Shown: positions 25,397 to 34,511 of the stretch, one piece after another | Layout of the letters: every line of letters starts with the position of its first letter | Position numbering within the stretch: position 1 is the first letter of the stretch | NCBI GenBank assembly: GCA_036013055.1 | Contig: DASCQM010000002.1 | Coordinates: forward strand, 124,001 to 188,000 | Origin: SHYR01 sp036013055 | GTDB taxonomy: Bacteria; Chloroflexota; Dehalococcoidia; UBA2979 | Length of the DNA: 64,000 bases | Reading direction: 5' to 3' | Notes under the pieces: model-generated | The model's database searches: none | What the model was told of the DNA's origin: nothing | What the model saw: the letters and a program-made list of their open reading frames with translations, nothing else | Translations under genes and position numbers: made by a program

Positions 25397-26203
25397 TCAG
25401 ACCTCGGCACCCAGCTTCCGCAGCAGCGCGAGGCAGGCGTCGCGTCGCCCCGCCATGTACGGGGGCACGCCGATCTCCTGTGGCGAGAGTTCCAGCGGCT
25501 GCCCATCGAACGTGACGAGCATCCCGCCTGCGGCGTTCAGCACTGCGGCACCACCGGCGACGTCCCACACGGAGCGAGGTCCGGTCGAGAAGTAGACATC
25601 CGCCTCACCTTCCGCAGCGTGCGCAAGCTTCACCGCGGCCGATCCGCAAGGGTAGACGTCATACGGAATCTGGTAGTGAATCCGTCGGCGCTCGTAGTCG
25701 AACCTTGAGACGACCACGCGCTCGACCGCCTCAAACGGAGGGAGCGCGTCCGCGGATTCGCCATCACGACGAAACTCGCTGCGATCGCCCAACGTCAGCC
25801 CGGAAAGCACATCACCCTGCACCGGCAGCGCCAGCGCGCCAAGCACGAGTTCGTCGCCAGCAAACAGCCCCACGGAGACGCCGTACTCCGGGATGCCGCG
25901 CAGGAACTCCCGCGTGCCGTCGAGGGGATCGACGACCCACGTCGGCTCGCCATGGATCAGCGGGGCGTCCTGGCGTGACTCCTCGGAGAGCCAGTGCGAA
26001 CCCTCGATCAGTGGCATCAGTCGCTGGTGGAGTACGTCGTCGGCAGCGTGATCAGCTTCGGTGACCGGACCCTCGCCGGGCTTGTGGGCGACCCGTATCT
26101 CGTCTCGCTTGAGCACGTCACGGATCGCCTCTGCCGCAGCATCGACGGCCAACTCCAGCCCATCGCGAACGGAATCAATGTCGAACGAGAGCGGGGCGAC
26201 CAC
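25397..26203 (-). CDS. Inositol monophosphatase family protein (CysQ/HisN-like)
   Basis: A 268-residue lithium-sensitive-type phosphatase. Metal-binding motifs are SEES (around 73-76), DPLDGT (92-97) and the C-terminal SVWDVAGGAAVLNAAGG with the third Asp. The set PLDGTREF and the length fit inositol monophosphatase, CysQ (3'-phosphoadenosine 5'-phosphate) or histidinol-phosphatase activity, which cannot be separated by sight. The GTG start lacks a strong ribosome site. It is divergent from glcD across 135 bp, so expression may be coordinated with glycolate metabolism, but that is speculative. Confidence 0.83.
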   Translation of the reverse strand: MVAPLSFDIDSVRDGLELAVDAAAEAIRDVLKRDEIRVAHKPGEGPVTEADHAADDVLHQRLMPLIEGSHWLSEESRQDAPLIHGEPTWVVDPLDGTREFLRGIPEYGVSVGLFAGDELVLGALALPVQGDVLSGLTLGDRSEFRRDGESADALPPFEAVERVVVSRFDYERRRIHYQIPYDVYPCGSAAVKLAHAAEGEADVYFSTGPRSVWDVAGGAAVLNAAGGMLVTFDGQPLELSPQEIGVPPYMAGRRDACLALLRKLGAEV

Positions 26204-26323
26204 TATCGCGGTGAAGTACCGGCCGGCGACTGTTCGCCACCAGTGGCCGAATCCATGATGCGATCGATGATCACCCGATGATCCCCTCCCGAGCCTCGCG
26301 GTTTCTCGAAGCTATCCCGATGC

Positions 26324-26329
26324 TACACT
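26324..26329 (+). promoter_or_regulatory. -10 box TACACT of the glcDEF operon
   Basis: TACACT lies 9 bases before the ATG of glcD, giving a leader of only a few bases. TTTCTC lies 16 bases upstream as a weak -35. Confidence 0.45.
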
Positions 26330-26338
26330 CGGGCGGCG

Positions 26339-27796
26339 ATGACGACGACTCCCGACATACGTGCGTTGATCGATGAACTGGCGCTGGCAGTCGGTGCTCG
26401 ACAGGTACTCCACGCGCCCGAAGACCTGATCGGATTCGAGTACGACGCGACCGTCGATCGCGCCGCACCGGACGCCGTCGTCTTCCCCGCAAGTACCGCC
26501 GAGGTCGCCGAAGTCGTGCAGATCGCGCGACGTCATGACGTTCCGATTGTCCCCCGCGGATCGGGTACAGGCCTCGCCGGCGGCGCGCTCGCCGTGCGCG
26601 GCGGCGTGATGTGCGTGATGACGCGGATGAATCGGATCGTCGAGCTGGATGCGCGCGACCGCACTGCGGTGATTGAGCCGGGCGTGATCAACCTGGCGCT
26701 GCAGGATGAGGCCGCGAAACACGGCCTCACCTACGCGCCCGACCCATCCTCGCAGCGCATCTGCACCATCGGCGGCAACATCGCGACGAACTCGGGCGGA
26801 CCGCACACGCTCGCCCACGGCAGCACCGTGAATCACGTGCTCGGCGTGGAAGTCGTGCTGCCCGACGGACGTGTCACGTGGCTCGGCGGCCAGCAACTCG
26901 ATGCGCCTGGACCGGATCTGCGAGGGCTCTTCGTCGGCTCCGAGGGCACGCTCGGCATCGTCACGCAGATTCGCGTGCGACTCGTGCGCATCGAGGAGGC
27001 CGTGCGCACGATGCTCGCCGTCTTCGAGAGCGTCGATGACGCCTCAGGCGCGGTCTCGGAAGTCATCCGCAGGGGCGTGATTCCCGTCGCGATGGAGATG
27101 CTGGACCGCGAGATCATCCTTGCCGTCGAGCAGACGATGCACGTCGGCTACCCGACCGATGCGGGCGCGGTGCTGCTGATCGAGGTTGAAGGCATGGCGG
27201 AGAGCGTGGAAGTGGAAGCCGCCGCAGTCGTCGCGGCCTGCGAGGCGAACAACGCGCGCGAGATCCGCGTCGCGGACGACATCGAGGAGCGCGAACAGCT
27301 CTGGGAGGGCCGCAAGGCCGGCATCGGCGCGATCGGCGCGGTCTCGCCGAACTTCTACCTGCTCGATGGCGTGGTGCCGCGCACGCGGCTGCCGGAGGTG
27401 ATGCGAGGGGTGCTCGATCTCTCGGCGAAGTACGGGTTCCGCTGCGCGAACATCTTCCACGCCGGCGACGGCAATCTGCACCCGAACATCATGTTCGATG
27501 AGCTTGAGGAGGGCGCGATCGAGCGGGTGCTCGACCTCGGGGGAGAGATCATGCGTCTCTGCGTGGACGCCGGGGGGTCGATCACCGGCGAGCACGGGGT
27601 CGGTCTGGAGAAGCGCTCCTACATGGAGTGGATCTTCACGCCTGAAGACCTCGCGGCGATGGAGCTGGTGCGCGTCGCCTTCGGCAGCGGCGATCTCTTC
27701 AACCCCTGCAAGGTGCTGCCAACCGGCCGCGGCTGCGGCGCGGGGCACGAGGCGGAGATCCGGCGCTTCATCGCGACGCCCGGCGTCTACGCCTAG
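26339..27796 (+). CDS. glcD: Glycolate oxidase subunit GlcD (FAD-linked)
   Basis: A 485-residue FAD-dependent subunit of glycolate/(D)-lactate oxidase. It has the PCMH FAD-binding domain (VPIVPRGSGTGLAGGA, ICTIGGNIATNSGG) and the FAD-oxidase C-terminal domain ending in GGSITGEHGVGLEKR and GDLFNPCKVLP. It oxidises glycolate to glyoxylate, passing electrons through the Fe-S subunit encoded two genes downstream to the quinone pool. It is first in a tightly spaced glcD-glcE-glcF operon (8-bp gap, then overlap). D-lactate or 2-hydroxyglutarate dehydrogenases share the fold, but the three-gene order supports glycolate oxidase. Confidence 0.92.
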   Translation: MTTTPDIRALIDELALAVGARQVLHAPEDLIGFEYDATVDRAAPDAVVFPASTAEVAEVVQIARRHDVPIVPRGSGTGLAGGALAVRGGVMCVMTRMNRIVELDARDRTAVIEPGVINLALQDEAAKHGLTYAPDPSSQRICTIGGNIATNSGGPHTLAHGSTVNHVLGVEVVLPDGRVTWLGGQQLDAPGPDLRGLFVGSEGTLGIVTQIRVRLVRIEEAVRTMLAVFESVDDASGAVSEVIRRGVIPVAMEMLDREIILAVEQTMHVGYPTDAGAVLLIEVEGMAESVEVEAAAVVAACEANNAREIRVADDIEEREQLWEGRKAGIGAIGAVSPNFYLLDGVVPRTRLPEVMRGVLDLSAKYGFRCANIFHAGDGNLHPNIMFDELEEGAIERVLDLGGEIMRLCVDAGGSITGEHGVGLEKRSYMEWIFTPEDLAAMELVRVAFGSGDLFNPCKVLPTGRGCGAGHEAEIRRFIATPGVYA

Positions 27797-27804
27797 CAAC
27801 GCGC

Positions 27805-29034
27805 ATGGCATCCTCCACCGCCGACGCGATCTTCCTCGCACTTCCCGCCGAACGCTGGCAGCAGCCGGACCGCTACACCATCGATGGCGTCACACCGTCA
27901 CGAGCCGCCCGCCCGGAGAACCGCGAGGAGGTCGCGTCACTGCTGTCGGCTGCGACCAGTGCGGGGCTCGTCGTCGTCCCGCAGGGCGCACGGACCGCGC
28001 TCGAACTTGGCCGCCCGCTCGCCGGCTACGACGTCGCGCTCGACCTCACCGCGCTCGATCGCATCGTGGCGTACGAGGCCGACGACCTCACGATCACCGT
28101 CGAGGCCGGCGTCACGCTCAGCCAGCTTCAAGCGCACCTCGACTCCCACGGCCAGTACCTCTCGACGGATCCGCCGACCGGTGACCACGTCACGATCGGC
28201 GGCCTGCTGGCGACTGCGCGCTCCGGCGCATGGCGCGGACACCTGCCATCGGCACGCGACCTCGTGCTCGGCATCGAAGTCGCGCTCGCCGATGGTCAGC
28301 TAGTGAAGTCCGGTGGGCGCGTCGTCAAGAACGTCAGTGGCTACGACCTGCATCGCATGCACACGGGCGCGCTCGGAGCATTCGGCGTAATCGTCGAGGC
28401 GTCGTTCAAGCTTGCGCCCGTGCCCGCAGCGACGCGCACGCTCGTGCTCCGCTGCGACGACACGGATGCCGCTGAAGCGCTCGTGTTCGACCTCTGGAAC
28501 CGCTCGACTGGTGCCCGCGCGCTCACCCTGCTCTCCGCTCCCGCAGCCGCCAGGCTCGAACTCTCAGAGTCACCCCACGTCCTCGTTGAACTGGCCGGCG
28601 TCGCGAGCGCGGTCGAGCGCGGCGCGGAGGTCACGGCGGGGCTCGGCCATGTCGTCGAGGGGCCAGCATCGCTCTGGAACGACCTGCGAACGCTCCAGGC
28701 TGACGGCACCACTGTTCTGCGCCTCACCGTCCCCGCTTCGGCCGTCCGCGAAACGATCGACGACGCGACCCGCGCTGGCTGCGCGGCCTGGGGCCATCTC
28801 GCCGCAGGCAGCGTCGTCGCGCTCGCACCCGACGCCGACGCGGCAACGATCATGGCACTGCGCACGAGCGCCGAGCAGCTTGGCGGAACGCTCCAGATCG
28901 AGTCCGGTTCGGCGTCGCTACGCGGCGATGTCGACCCATTCAACGTCGGCGAACCCGACCTCGTGCGCAGCCTGAAAGCGCAGTTCGACCCCACCGGCAC
29001 GCTCAGCCGCGGCCGCTGGATGGAGGGCGTGTGA
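27805..29034 (+). CDS. glcE: Glycolate oxidase subunit GlcE (FAD-binding)
   Basis: A 409-residue protein homologous to the FAD-binding half of GlcD: VVVPQGARTALELGRP, DHVTIGGLLATARSG and SGGRVVKNVSGYDLHRMHTGALGAFG. This last motif (VKNVSGYD) is diagnostic of GlcE. The C-terminal part is shorter and divergent, as usual. It forms the glycolate oxidase complex with GlcD and GlcF. Its TGA stop overlaps the GTG of glcF, indicating translational coupling. Confidence 0.9.
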   Translation: MASSTADAIFLALPAERWQQPDRYTIDGVTPSRAARPENREEVASLLSAATSAGLVVVPQGARTALELGRPLAGYDVALDLTALDRIVAYEADDLTITVEAGVTLSQLQAHLDSHGQYLSTDPPTGDHVTIGGLLATARSGAWRGHLPSARDLVLGIEVALADGQLVKSGGRVVKNVSGYDLHRMHTGALGAFGVIVEASFKLAPVPAATRTLVLRCDDTDAAEALVFDLWNRSTGARALTLLSAPAAARLELSESPHVLVELAGVASAVERGAEVTAGLGHVVEGPASLWNDLRTLQADGTTVLRLTVPASAVRETIDDATRAGCAAWGHLAAGSVVALAPDADAATIMALRTSAEQLGGTLQIESGSASLRGDVDPFNVGEPDLVRSLKAQFDPTGTLSRGRWMEGV

Positions 29035-30359
29035 CAGAGTCTCCGCCCGTGCCGCTGGCGGCGCAGTTCGTCGGCCCCGACATTCCCGCGCTGCCCGACC
29101 TCCAGAACTGCATCCACTGTGGCTTCTGCCTCCCGGTCTGCCCGACGTATATCGCGACCGGTCAGGAGTTGGAGTCCCCGCGCGGCCGCCTCCACCTGAT
29201 CCGCGCCGCGCTCGATGGTCGAGCGGAAGCGAGCGACCGGCTGCTCGGCCACCTCGACCTCTGCCTGCAGTGCCGGGCATGTGAGACGGCGTGCCCCTCG
29301 AATGTCCCGTTCGGGCGAATCATGGAGGACGCGCGAGCCTCGACGGTGGCGCATGGCGTACGCGAGCGGCCGCGCGCGTGGAGCGCTCAGGCGCTGATGC
29401 TGCGTCACGTCGTGGCGCGACCTCGCGTCCTGCGCGCGGCCTTCTCACTCCTGCGCGTGTACTCCGCGTGCCTGCAGCGCGTCGTGCGCGGTCCGCTGCG
29501 CCGCGTCGTCCCGCGGGCGATTCGCGAACTCGACTCGCGAGCGCCGACGGTCAATCGCCGCCCCTTCAGGCGCAGCGGGCCGCTGGCCACGCCGTCGCAG
29601 CCGCGCGGGCGGGTCGCGCTGCTCACCGGCTGCGTGCACGGCGAGATGTACCCCCAGACGCATGAAGCGACGATCCGCGTGCTCGCGCGGCTAGGGTTCG
29701 AGGTCGTCGCGCCACCCGAGCAGGGCTGCTGCGGGGCACTGCACAGCCACGCCGGCGACGCAGACGCCGCTCGCTCGCTCGCGCGTCGCAACATCGACGC
29801 CTTCGCGGAGGCCGGCATCGATGCGGTGATCGTCAACGCTGCCGGCTGTGGCGCGGCGATGAAGGAATACGGTCAGCTGCTGCGGAACGACGTCGAGTGG
29901 GCGGAGCGAGCCGAGCAGTTCGGCGCATCCGTGCAGGACGTGCTTGAATTCGTTGCCGCGCAGGACTTCGAACGGGGCCTCGGCGCCCTCGACCGCGACG
30001 TGACGCTGCAGGACGCTTGCCACCTCGCGCACGCGCAGGGCATCCGTGAGGCACCTCGCGCCATCCTCGGCGCGATCCCCGGTCTTCGCCTGCACGAGAT
30101 GGCCGCACCCGATCGATGTTGCGGCTCCGCGGGGTTCTATTCGGTCGCCCATCCGGAGATGTCCGGCACGGTGCTCGCTACGAAGATGGCCGATGTCGAA
30201 TCGACCGGCGCAGACGTGATCGCGACCTGCAACCCCGGGTGTACGCTGCAGCTTGAGCTCGGGGTGCGTCGCAGCGACGTGCTGGCCGGCGAGACCGACG
30301 TGCAACACGTGATCGAACTGCTCGACGCGTCCTACCGCGCCGGTGATGCTGCCCGCTAG
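29031..30359 (+). CDS. glcF: Glycolate oxidase iron-sulfur subunit GlcF
   Basis: A 442-residue Fe-S subunit. Two 4Fe-4S motifs are seen: Cys27/30/33/37 (CIHCGFCLPVCPTY) and Cys78/81/84/88 (CLQCRACETACPSNV). Two CCG domains follow (EQGCCGALHSHAGD and PDRCCGSAGFYS), which hold a further cofactor in heterodisulfide-reductase-like proteins. It passes electrons from GlcD to the quinone pool. It overlaps glcE by 4 bases. Its stop codon abuts the stop of the leftward binding-protein gene with no gap, so both transcripts must end inside or beyond the opposite gene. Confidence 0.92.
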   Translation: MTESPPVPLAAQFVGPDIPALPDLQNCIHCGFCLPVCPTYIATGQELESPRGRLHLIRAALDGRAEASDRLLGHLDLCLQCRACETACPSNVPFGRIMEDARASTVAHGVRERPRAWSAQALMLRHVVARPRVLRAAFSLLRVYSACLQRVVRGPLRRVVPRAIRELDSRAPTVNRRPFRRSGPLATPSQPRGRVALLTGCVHGEMYPQTHEATIRVLARLGFEVVAPPEQGCCGALHSHAGDADAARSLARRNIDAFAEAGIDAVIVNAAGCGAAMKEYGQLLRNDVEWAERAEQFGASVQDVLEFVAAQDFERGLGALDRDVTLQDACHLAHAQGIREAPRAILGAIPGLRLHEMAAPDRCCGSAGFYSVAHPEMSGTVLATKMADVESTGADVIATCNPGCTLQLELGVRRSDVLAGETDVQHVIELLDASYRAGDAAR

Positions 30360-32006
30360 CTAGCCACCGCCAACGGACCAGCGCGGCGCGAGCCAGCCCT
30401 CGTTGAAGCCGTAGGCGTCGAACTCGTAGCCGACGACGTCCCTTGCAAGCGCGGCGCGCTCGAGCGGCACGACCAGCGGGAACATCGCCGGCACGTCATC
30501 GAGCAGCAGTCGCTGAGCCTCGCGTGCTCGATCGGCGCGCAATGAGGGGTCGATCTGACTGAGCGCCGTTCGCACCGCCGAGTCGTACGGCGGGTTCGAG
30601 TAGCCCCACTGCGAAAACCCCCCGGCGAGGCCGGATGACGTGTGCAGGCGCAGCCCAACGTCAGGCGTCGTGAGTCCGGTGAGATCGAAGATCGACGCTT
30701 CAAAGTCGCCGGCTTCGAAGCTCTGCGACCACGCCGCCGGTTCTTCGACAAGCAGTCGTGGGCTGAGTCCCGCTCCGGCGAACTGGTCGAGCAGCACGTC
30801 GGCCAGCGCACGCGCTCGATCATCGGTCGGCGTGTGGAGACGAAAGCTGAGTCCGATCGCACCGGCTGCTGAGAGCAGCCTCCGTGACTCCGCGACATCG
30901 TGCTGGTAGAGCGGATGCGCCGCGAGCTCCGACGCCGGCAGCGCGTCGGCCTCGTGCGCCGGGCCGACCGGGCCGCTGATCTCGCCGGAGAAGCGCTCCG
31001 CCAGTGCCGCCCGATCGATCGCCATGGAGAGCGCACGCCGCACGCGAGGATCCTGGAACTCTTCAACGAATCGGACGCTCTGCCCGAGTCGCCCTGGCAG
31101 CAGCGAGAGGCCGATGCCGAGCACGCCCGACCCCGGTCGCGCGCTGACGGTGGTGCCCGGACGCTCGAACGCAGCGATGTCGTCGCCCGCCGGACGCACA
31201 GCGAGGACGTCGATCGTCCCGTCGTCGAAGGCAGCGTTGACAGCCGCCTCGTCTTCGAGTTCACGCACGGAGACGCCGTCGAGCAGTGGCTGGTCGGGAC
31301 GATGGTAGAGCTGGTTGCGCGCCAGCGTGTCGCCGGCGGGCTCGCGGGAGGCCGAGACGAACGGGCCGCTGCCCAGCGGCTCTCCCGTCGCCGGAGAAAT
31401 CTGGCCGGAGCGGATCCCGGCGGCGCGCGCGTCCGCGAACGTCTCGAAGAGCAGCGCAAAGGGCGCGCGCAGCTCAAGCACGACCGTCTGCAGGTCGGGC
31501 GCGTCGATGCGCGAAACGACGTCACTGAAGACGAAGTCCCCGCCGGCAGCGCGCAGTGCGAACTCGCGCCGCACGTCCTCGGCGGTGAGCGCAACGGCGA
31601 GCGAGCGATCGTTGGGGTGGAACCGCAGCTCCGGGCGCAGCGTGAACGCGACCGTCAACGGGTCGCGCAGCTCGATCGATTGAGCGAGGTCGCCGTAGAG
31701 CAGATTCGTCCGTCGATCGAACCCCACGAGCGTCGAGTAGATCAGCGGCTCAATCGCCGAGTCGCGCCCCTCGCCCGCGATCGACGCGAGGCGCAGGACG
31801 CCTCCCGGATCGCCAAGCGGGCGTCGATACTCGTCGAGCAGCGAGAGCCCCGCGACGGGCGTCACCGTCGCGGCGGGAGCCTCCTCGTCCTCATCACTAG
31901 TGCAGGCAAGCAGAAACGCCGCGCCCAGTACGCCCGCGCCAAGGCGCAGCACGTCCCGGCGGGTGCGTTGACGTCGCTGAGGTCGCTGAGGCGGGGTCGG
32001 GGGCAT
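30360..32006 (-). CDS. ABC transporter substrate-binding lipoprotein, family 5 (peptide/nickel type)
   Basis: A 548-residue extracytoplasmic binding protein. The N-terminus has consecutive arginines (RTRRDVLRLG) resembling a Tat signal, then a hydrophobic core ending in lipobox FLLAC (Cys35), so it is probably a Tat-exported lipoprotein. The mature domain shows SBP family 5 features: EPLIYSTLVGFDRRTNLLYGDLA near its start, LTVAFTLRPELRFHPN, DVRREF and VRRALSMAIDRAALAERF. Ligands in this family are oligopeptides, nickel complexes or glycosides. No permease or ATPase genes are adjacent, so it is an orphan. The ATG start is consistent with the signal sequence. Confidence 0.85.
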   Translation of the reverse strand: MPPTPPQRPQRRQRTRRDVLRLGAGVLGAAFLLACTSDEDEEAPAATVTPVAGLSLLDEYRRPLGDPGGVLRLASIAGEGRDSAIEPLIYSTLVGFDRRTNLLYGDLAQSIELRDPLTVAFTLRPELRFHPNDRSLAVALTAEDVRREFALRAAGGDFVFSDVVSRIDAPDLQTVVLELRAPFALLFETFADARAAGIRSGQISPATGEPLGSGPFVSASREPAGDTLARNQLYHRPDQPLLDGVSVRELEDEAAVNAAFDDGTIDVLAVRPAGDDIAAFERPGTTVSARPGSGVLGIGLSLLPGRLGQSVRFVEEFQDPRVRRALSMAIDRAALAERFSGEISGPVGPAHEADALPASELAAHPLYQHDVAESRRLLSAAGAIGLSFRLHTPTDDRARALADVLLDQFAGAGLSPRLLVEEPAAWSQSFEAGDFEASIFDLTGLTTPDVGLRLHTSSGLAGGFSQWGYSNPPYDSAVRTALSQIDPSLRADRAREAQRLLLDDVPAMFPLVVPLERAALARDVVGYEFDAYGFNEGWLAPRWSVGGG

Positions 32007-32089
32007 CGCTCGTCTTCCAGCGCCAAAACGATCGGGGGAAGACTATCGTAGGAAGCTACGGAAGCTGACGCCAACGCGCCGAAGAGTCG

Positions 32090-32410
32090 CTACCAGATAC
32101 CTAGCATGAGCTTCACGTCCTCGGACGCCATCGTCTTCGGATCCCACGGCGGCTCCCAGACGAGATTGACCTCGGTGTCGAGCACGCCGTCCATCTGCAT
32201 CACCGAGTGGTAGATCTGGCCCTGCAACATCGGTCCGACGGGGCAGGCGGGGCTCGTCAGCGTCATCTCGACGGTGACGACGCCCTCGTCGTCGACGTCG
32301 ATGCTGTAGATCAGACCGAGGTCAGTCACGCTCATCCGCAGCTCAGGATCTTCGACATCACCGAGCACTTCAAGGATTTGGTCCGCGCTGGGGTGTTGCG
32401 GGCTATTCAT
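32090..32410 (-). CDS. sufT: SufT-like MIP18/DUF59 protein
   Basis: A 106-residue small protein of the MIP18/PaaD family: VLGDVEDPELRMSVTDLGLIY and MTLTSPACPVGPML with its single conserved Cys. SufT-type proteins help mature Fe-S proteins. The ATG at 32410 is preferred over an upstream TTG because AGGAG lies 6 bases before it. It is last in the suf operon, its start overlapping the end of sufU by 2-3 bases less than a codon, so coupling is likely. Confidence 0.87.
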   Translation of the reverse strand: MNSPQHPSADQILEVLGDVEDPELRMSVTDLGLIYSIDVDDEGVVTVEMTLTSPACPVGPMLQGQIYHSVMQMDGVLDTEVNLVWEPPWDPKTMASEDVKLMLGIW

Positions 32411-32412
32411 GG

Positions 32413-32901
32413 TCAACTCCTGCTGTCCGTCGTAACTCGCTCGCTGTCATTGTCCGCAGTGAGTGCCTGCTCAAGCGTCTTCCACGAGAGCGAGGCGCAC
32501 TTCACGCGCACCGGAAACTTGCGGACGCCGGTGAGCGCCTCGATGTCGCCAAATTCGTCGGGGGGTGTCTCGCTCTTCAGCATCATGCGCTGGAACGTCT
32601 CCACCGCTGCCAGCGCGTCCGCGACCGGACGGCCGTCGACGTAGACCGTCATCATCGACGCCGAGGCCTGCGAGATCGAACAGCCGCGGCCCTCGATCGC
32701 CACGTCCGTGACAGTGCCATCCTCGACGGTGAGTTCGACCCGCAATTCGTCGCCGCAGAGCGGGTTCGCGCCGTCGGCGGCGTGGGTCGCCCGTTCGCCG
32801 AGTTCGCCGCTGTGACGCGGGTTGCGATAGTGATCGAGCAGGATGTCCCGATAGAGGTCGTCGAGTTGTATGTCGGATCCAGGGGTAGGGCCGTCAGGCA
32901 T
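32413..32901 (-). CDS. sufU: SufU iron-sulfur assembly protein
   Basis: A 162-residue SufU. The zinc and sulfur-accepting residues are present: Cys49 and Asp51 (NPLCGDEL), Cys74 (GRGCSISQAS) and Cys135 (RVKCASLSW). SufU accepts persulfide from SufS by zinc-ligand exchange, in place of SufE. The insertion between Cys74 and Cys135 that distinguishes SufU from IscU is present. The ATG at 32901 has GGGAG upstream and overlaps the 3' end of sufS by 8 bases; upstream in-frame codons lie inside sufS and are not used. Confidence 0.92.
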   Translation of the reverse strand: MPDGPTPGSDIQLDDLYRDILLDHYRNPRHSGELGERATHAADGANPLCGDELRVELTVEDGTVTDVAIEGRGCSISQASASMMTVYVDGRPVADALAAVETFQRMMLKSETPPDEFGDIEALTGVRKFPVRVKCASLSWKTLEQALTADNDSERVTTDSRS

Positions 32902-34165
32902 CGCCGCTCCCAGCATCGCCGCCAAAATACCGTGCCGCCTCCTGGATGGCGTCAGCGAGCACGTCGATCTCTGCCGTTGTGTTGTACACGTAGAACGAGG
33001 CACGCGCCGTCGCCGTCACGTTCAGCGCGGCCATCACCGGCTGCGCGCAGTGGTGGCCGGTACGCACCGCCACACCCTGGCTGTCGAGCACCTGCCCGAT
33101 GTCGTGCGGGTGTACGCCTTCGAGGTCGAACGAGATCACGCCGCCCCGCTGTGAGGAGTCAGGCGGGCCGAAGACCGTGACACCCGGGAGATCGGCCAGC
33201 TTCGGCAGCGCATAGTCGAGCATCGCGATCTCGTGCTGCCGCACGCGATCCATGCCGAGCCGCGAGAGGTAGTCGATCGCGGTGCCAAAGGCGACCACGC
33301 CGGAGATATTCGGCGTTCCGGCCTCGAAGCGCGCCGGGATCTCGTTCCACTTCGATTCTTCCAGCGTGACGGTGAGGATCATCTCGCCACCGCCGAGGAA
33401 TGGCTGCATCTCCTCCAGCACCGACATTCGTCCCCAGAGCACGCCGACGCCCGTGGGCCCCAGCATTTTGTGCGCCGAAAAGGCGAGGAGGTCCGCACCC
33501 AGGTCCTGCACGTCGACTGCCATGTGCGGCACGCTCTGCGCACCATCGACGAGCACGATCGCGCCCTGCTCGTGTGCAAGCGCGGCCAGCTCCTTCACGG
33601 GAACGATCGAGCCCAGCGCGTTCGACATCTGGGTCACGCCCAGCAGCCTTGTGCGTTCCGTGATCAGCTCCGCCGCGACATCGAGATCCAGCGTGCCGTC
33701 CGGGAGCATCGGGATGAACTTCAGCACAATGCCGCGCTCGTCTCGCAGCATCTGCCACGGCACGATGTTGGAGTGATGCTCGATCTCCGAGAGCACGACC
33801 TCGTCGCCCTCTCGCAGGTGCGCACGACCCCACGAGTGCGCGACGAGGTTGAGCGACTCCGACGTGTTGCGCGTGAAGATCACCTCCTCCGGCGAAGGCG
33901 CGTTGATGAAGGCCGCGACCTTCTCTCGCGCGCCCTCGTAGAGTGCCGTCGCTTCCTGGGAGAGCGTGTGCACGCCGCGATGGATGTTCGCGTTCGAGTC
34001 GCGGTAGTAGCGCGTGATCTCCGCGATCACCTGCACCGGCGTCTGCGACGTGGCAGCGTTATCGAGGTAGACGAGCGGCGTGCCGTCGTGCACCTCGCGC
34101 GCCAGGATCGGAAAGTCGCGACGGATCGACGTCACATCGAGCCCGCCGTTCAGCGAGTCGCTCAC
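32894..34165 (-). CDS. sufS: Cysteine desulfurase SufS
   Basis: A 423-residue PLP-dependent class V aminotransferase-fold enzyme that removes sulfur from cysteine as a persulfide. Group II features are present: RRDFPILAREVHDGTPLVYLDNAATSQ at the N-terminus, PLP lysine Lys233 (FSAHKMLGP) and active-site Cys373 (RTGHHCAQP). The GTG start overlaps the TGA of the upstream Rieske gene (GTGA), indicating coupling. It works with SufU, encoded next, and delivers sulfur to the SufBCD scaffold. Confidence 0.94.
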   Translation of the reverse strand: MSDSLNGGLDVTSIRRDFPILAREVHDGTPLVYLDNAATSQTPVQVIAEITRYYRDSNANIHRGVHTLSQEATALYEGAREKVAAFINAPSPEEVIFTRNTSESLNLVAHSWGRAHLREGDEVVLSEIEHHSNIVPWQMLRDERGIVLKFIPMLPDGTLDLDVAAELITERTRLLGVTQMSNALGSIVPVKELAALAHEQGAIVLVDGAQSVPHMAVDVQDLGADLLAFSAHKMLGPTGVGVLWGRMSVLEEMQPFLGGGEMILTVTLEESKWNEIPARFEAGTPNISGVVAFGTAIDYLSRLGMDRVRQHEIAMLDYALPKLADLPGVTVFGPPDSSQRGGVISFDLEGVHPHDIGQVLDSQGVAVRTGHHCAQPVMAALNVTATARASFYVYNTTAEIDVLADAIQEAARYFGGDAGSGDA

Positions 34166-34482
34166 TCGGAGGCCTCGCAGTCTATGTAGACGTCGCCGCC
34201 CTCGACGGTGACGACATAAGTGTTGACGGGTCGAATCGCCGGCAGCGTCAGCGCCTTGCCGGTCTGAGGGTCGAAGGAAGCGCCGTGGCGCGGGCAGACC
34301 ACGTTGCCGTCGCGCAGCGTGCCCTCGCCGAGCGGCCCGTCGTCGTGACTGCAGAGATCGTCGATCGCGTAGAAGTCACCGTCGATGTTGCAGAGCGCGA
34401 CCCGACGCCCACCAGCGCAGGTCACGACCCGCACTTCGCCCTCAGGGACAACCGAACCATCGCCGATGCGCTCTCGTGCCAC
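34162..34482 (-). CDS. Rieske [2Fe-2S] ferredoxin inside the suf operon
   Basis: A 106-residue soluble Rieske protein. The cluster ligands are Cys44/His46 (DLCSHDDGPL) and Cys63/His66 (VVCPRHGASFD). No membrane segment is present, so it resembles the ferredoxin component of dioxygenases or NirD. Its place between sufD and sufS suggests an electron donor or a client in cluster assembly; Rieske-type ferredoxins in suf operons occur in other bacteria. Spacing is 29 bases after sufD and 4 bases overlap with sufS. Confidence 0.9.
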   Translation of the reverse strand: MARERIGDGSVVPEGEVRVVTCAGGRRVALCNIDGDFYAIDDLCSHDDGPLGEGTLRDGNVVCPRHGASFDPQTGKALTLPAIRPVNTYVVTVEGGDVYIDCEASE

Positions 34483-34511
34483 GTCGCTCCCCGCTGCTTC
34501 CCGTCGCTCGG

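Noticed and set aside
32902..33003. 34-codon extension of SufU into sufS
   Set aside because: The ATG at 32901 has GGGAG upstream and matches the family N-terminus; the extension is a shadow of the sufS gene.
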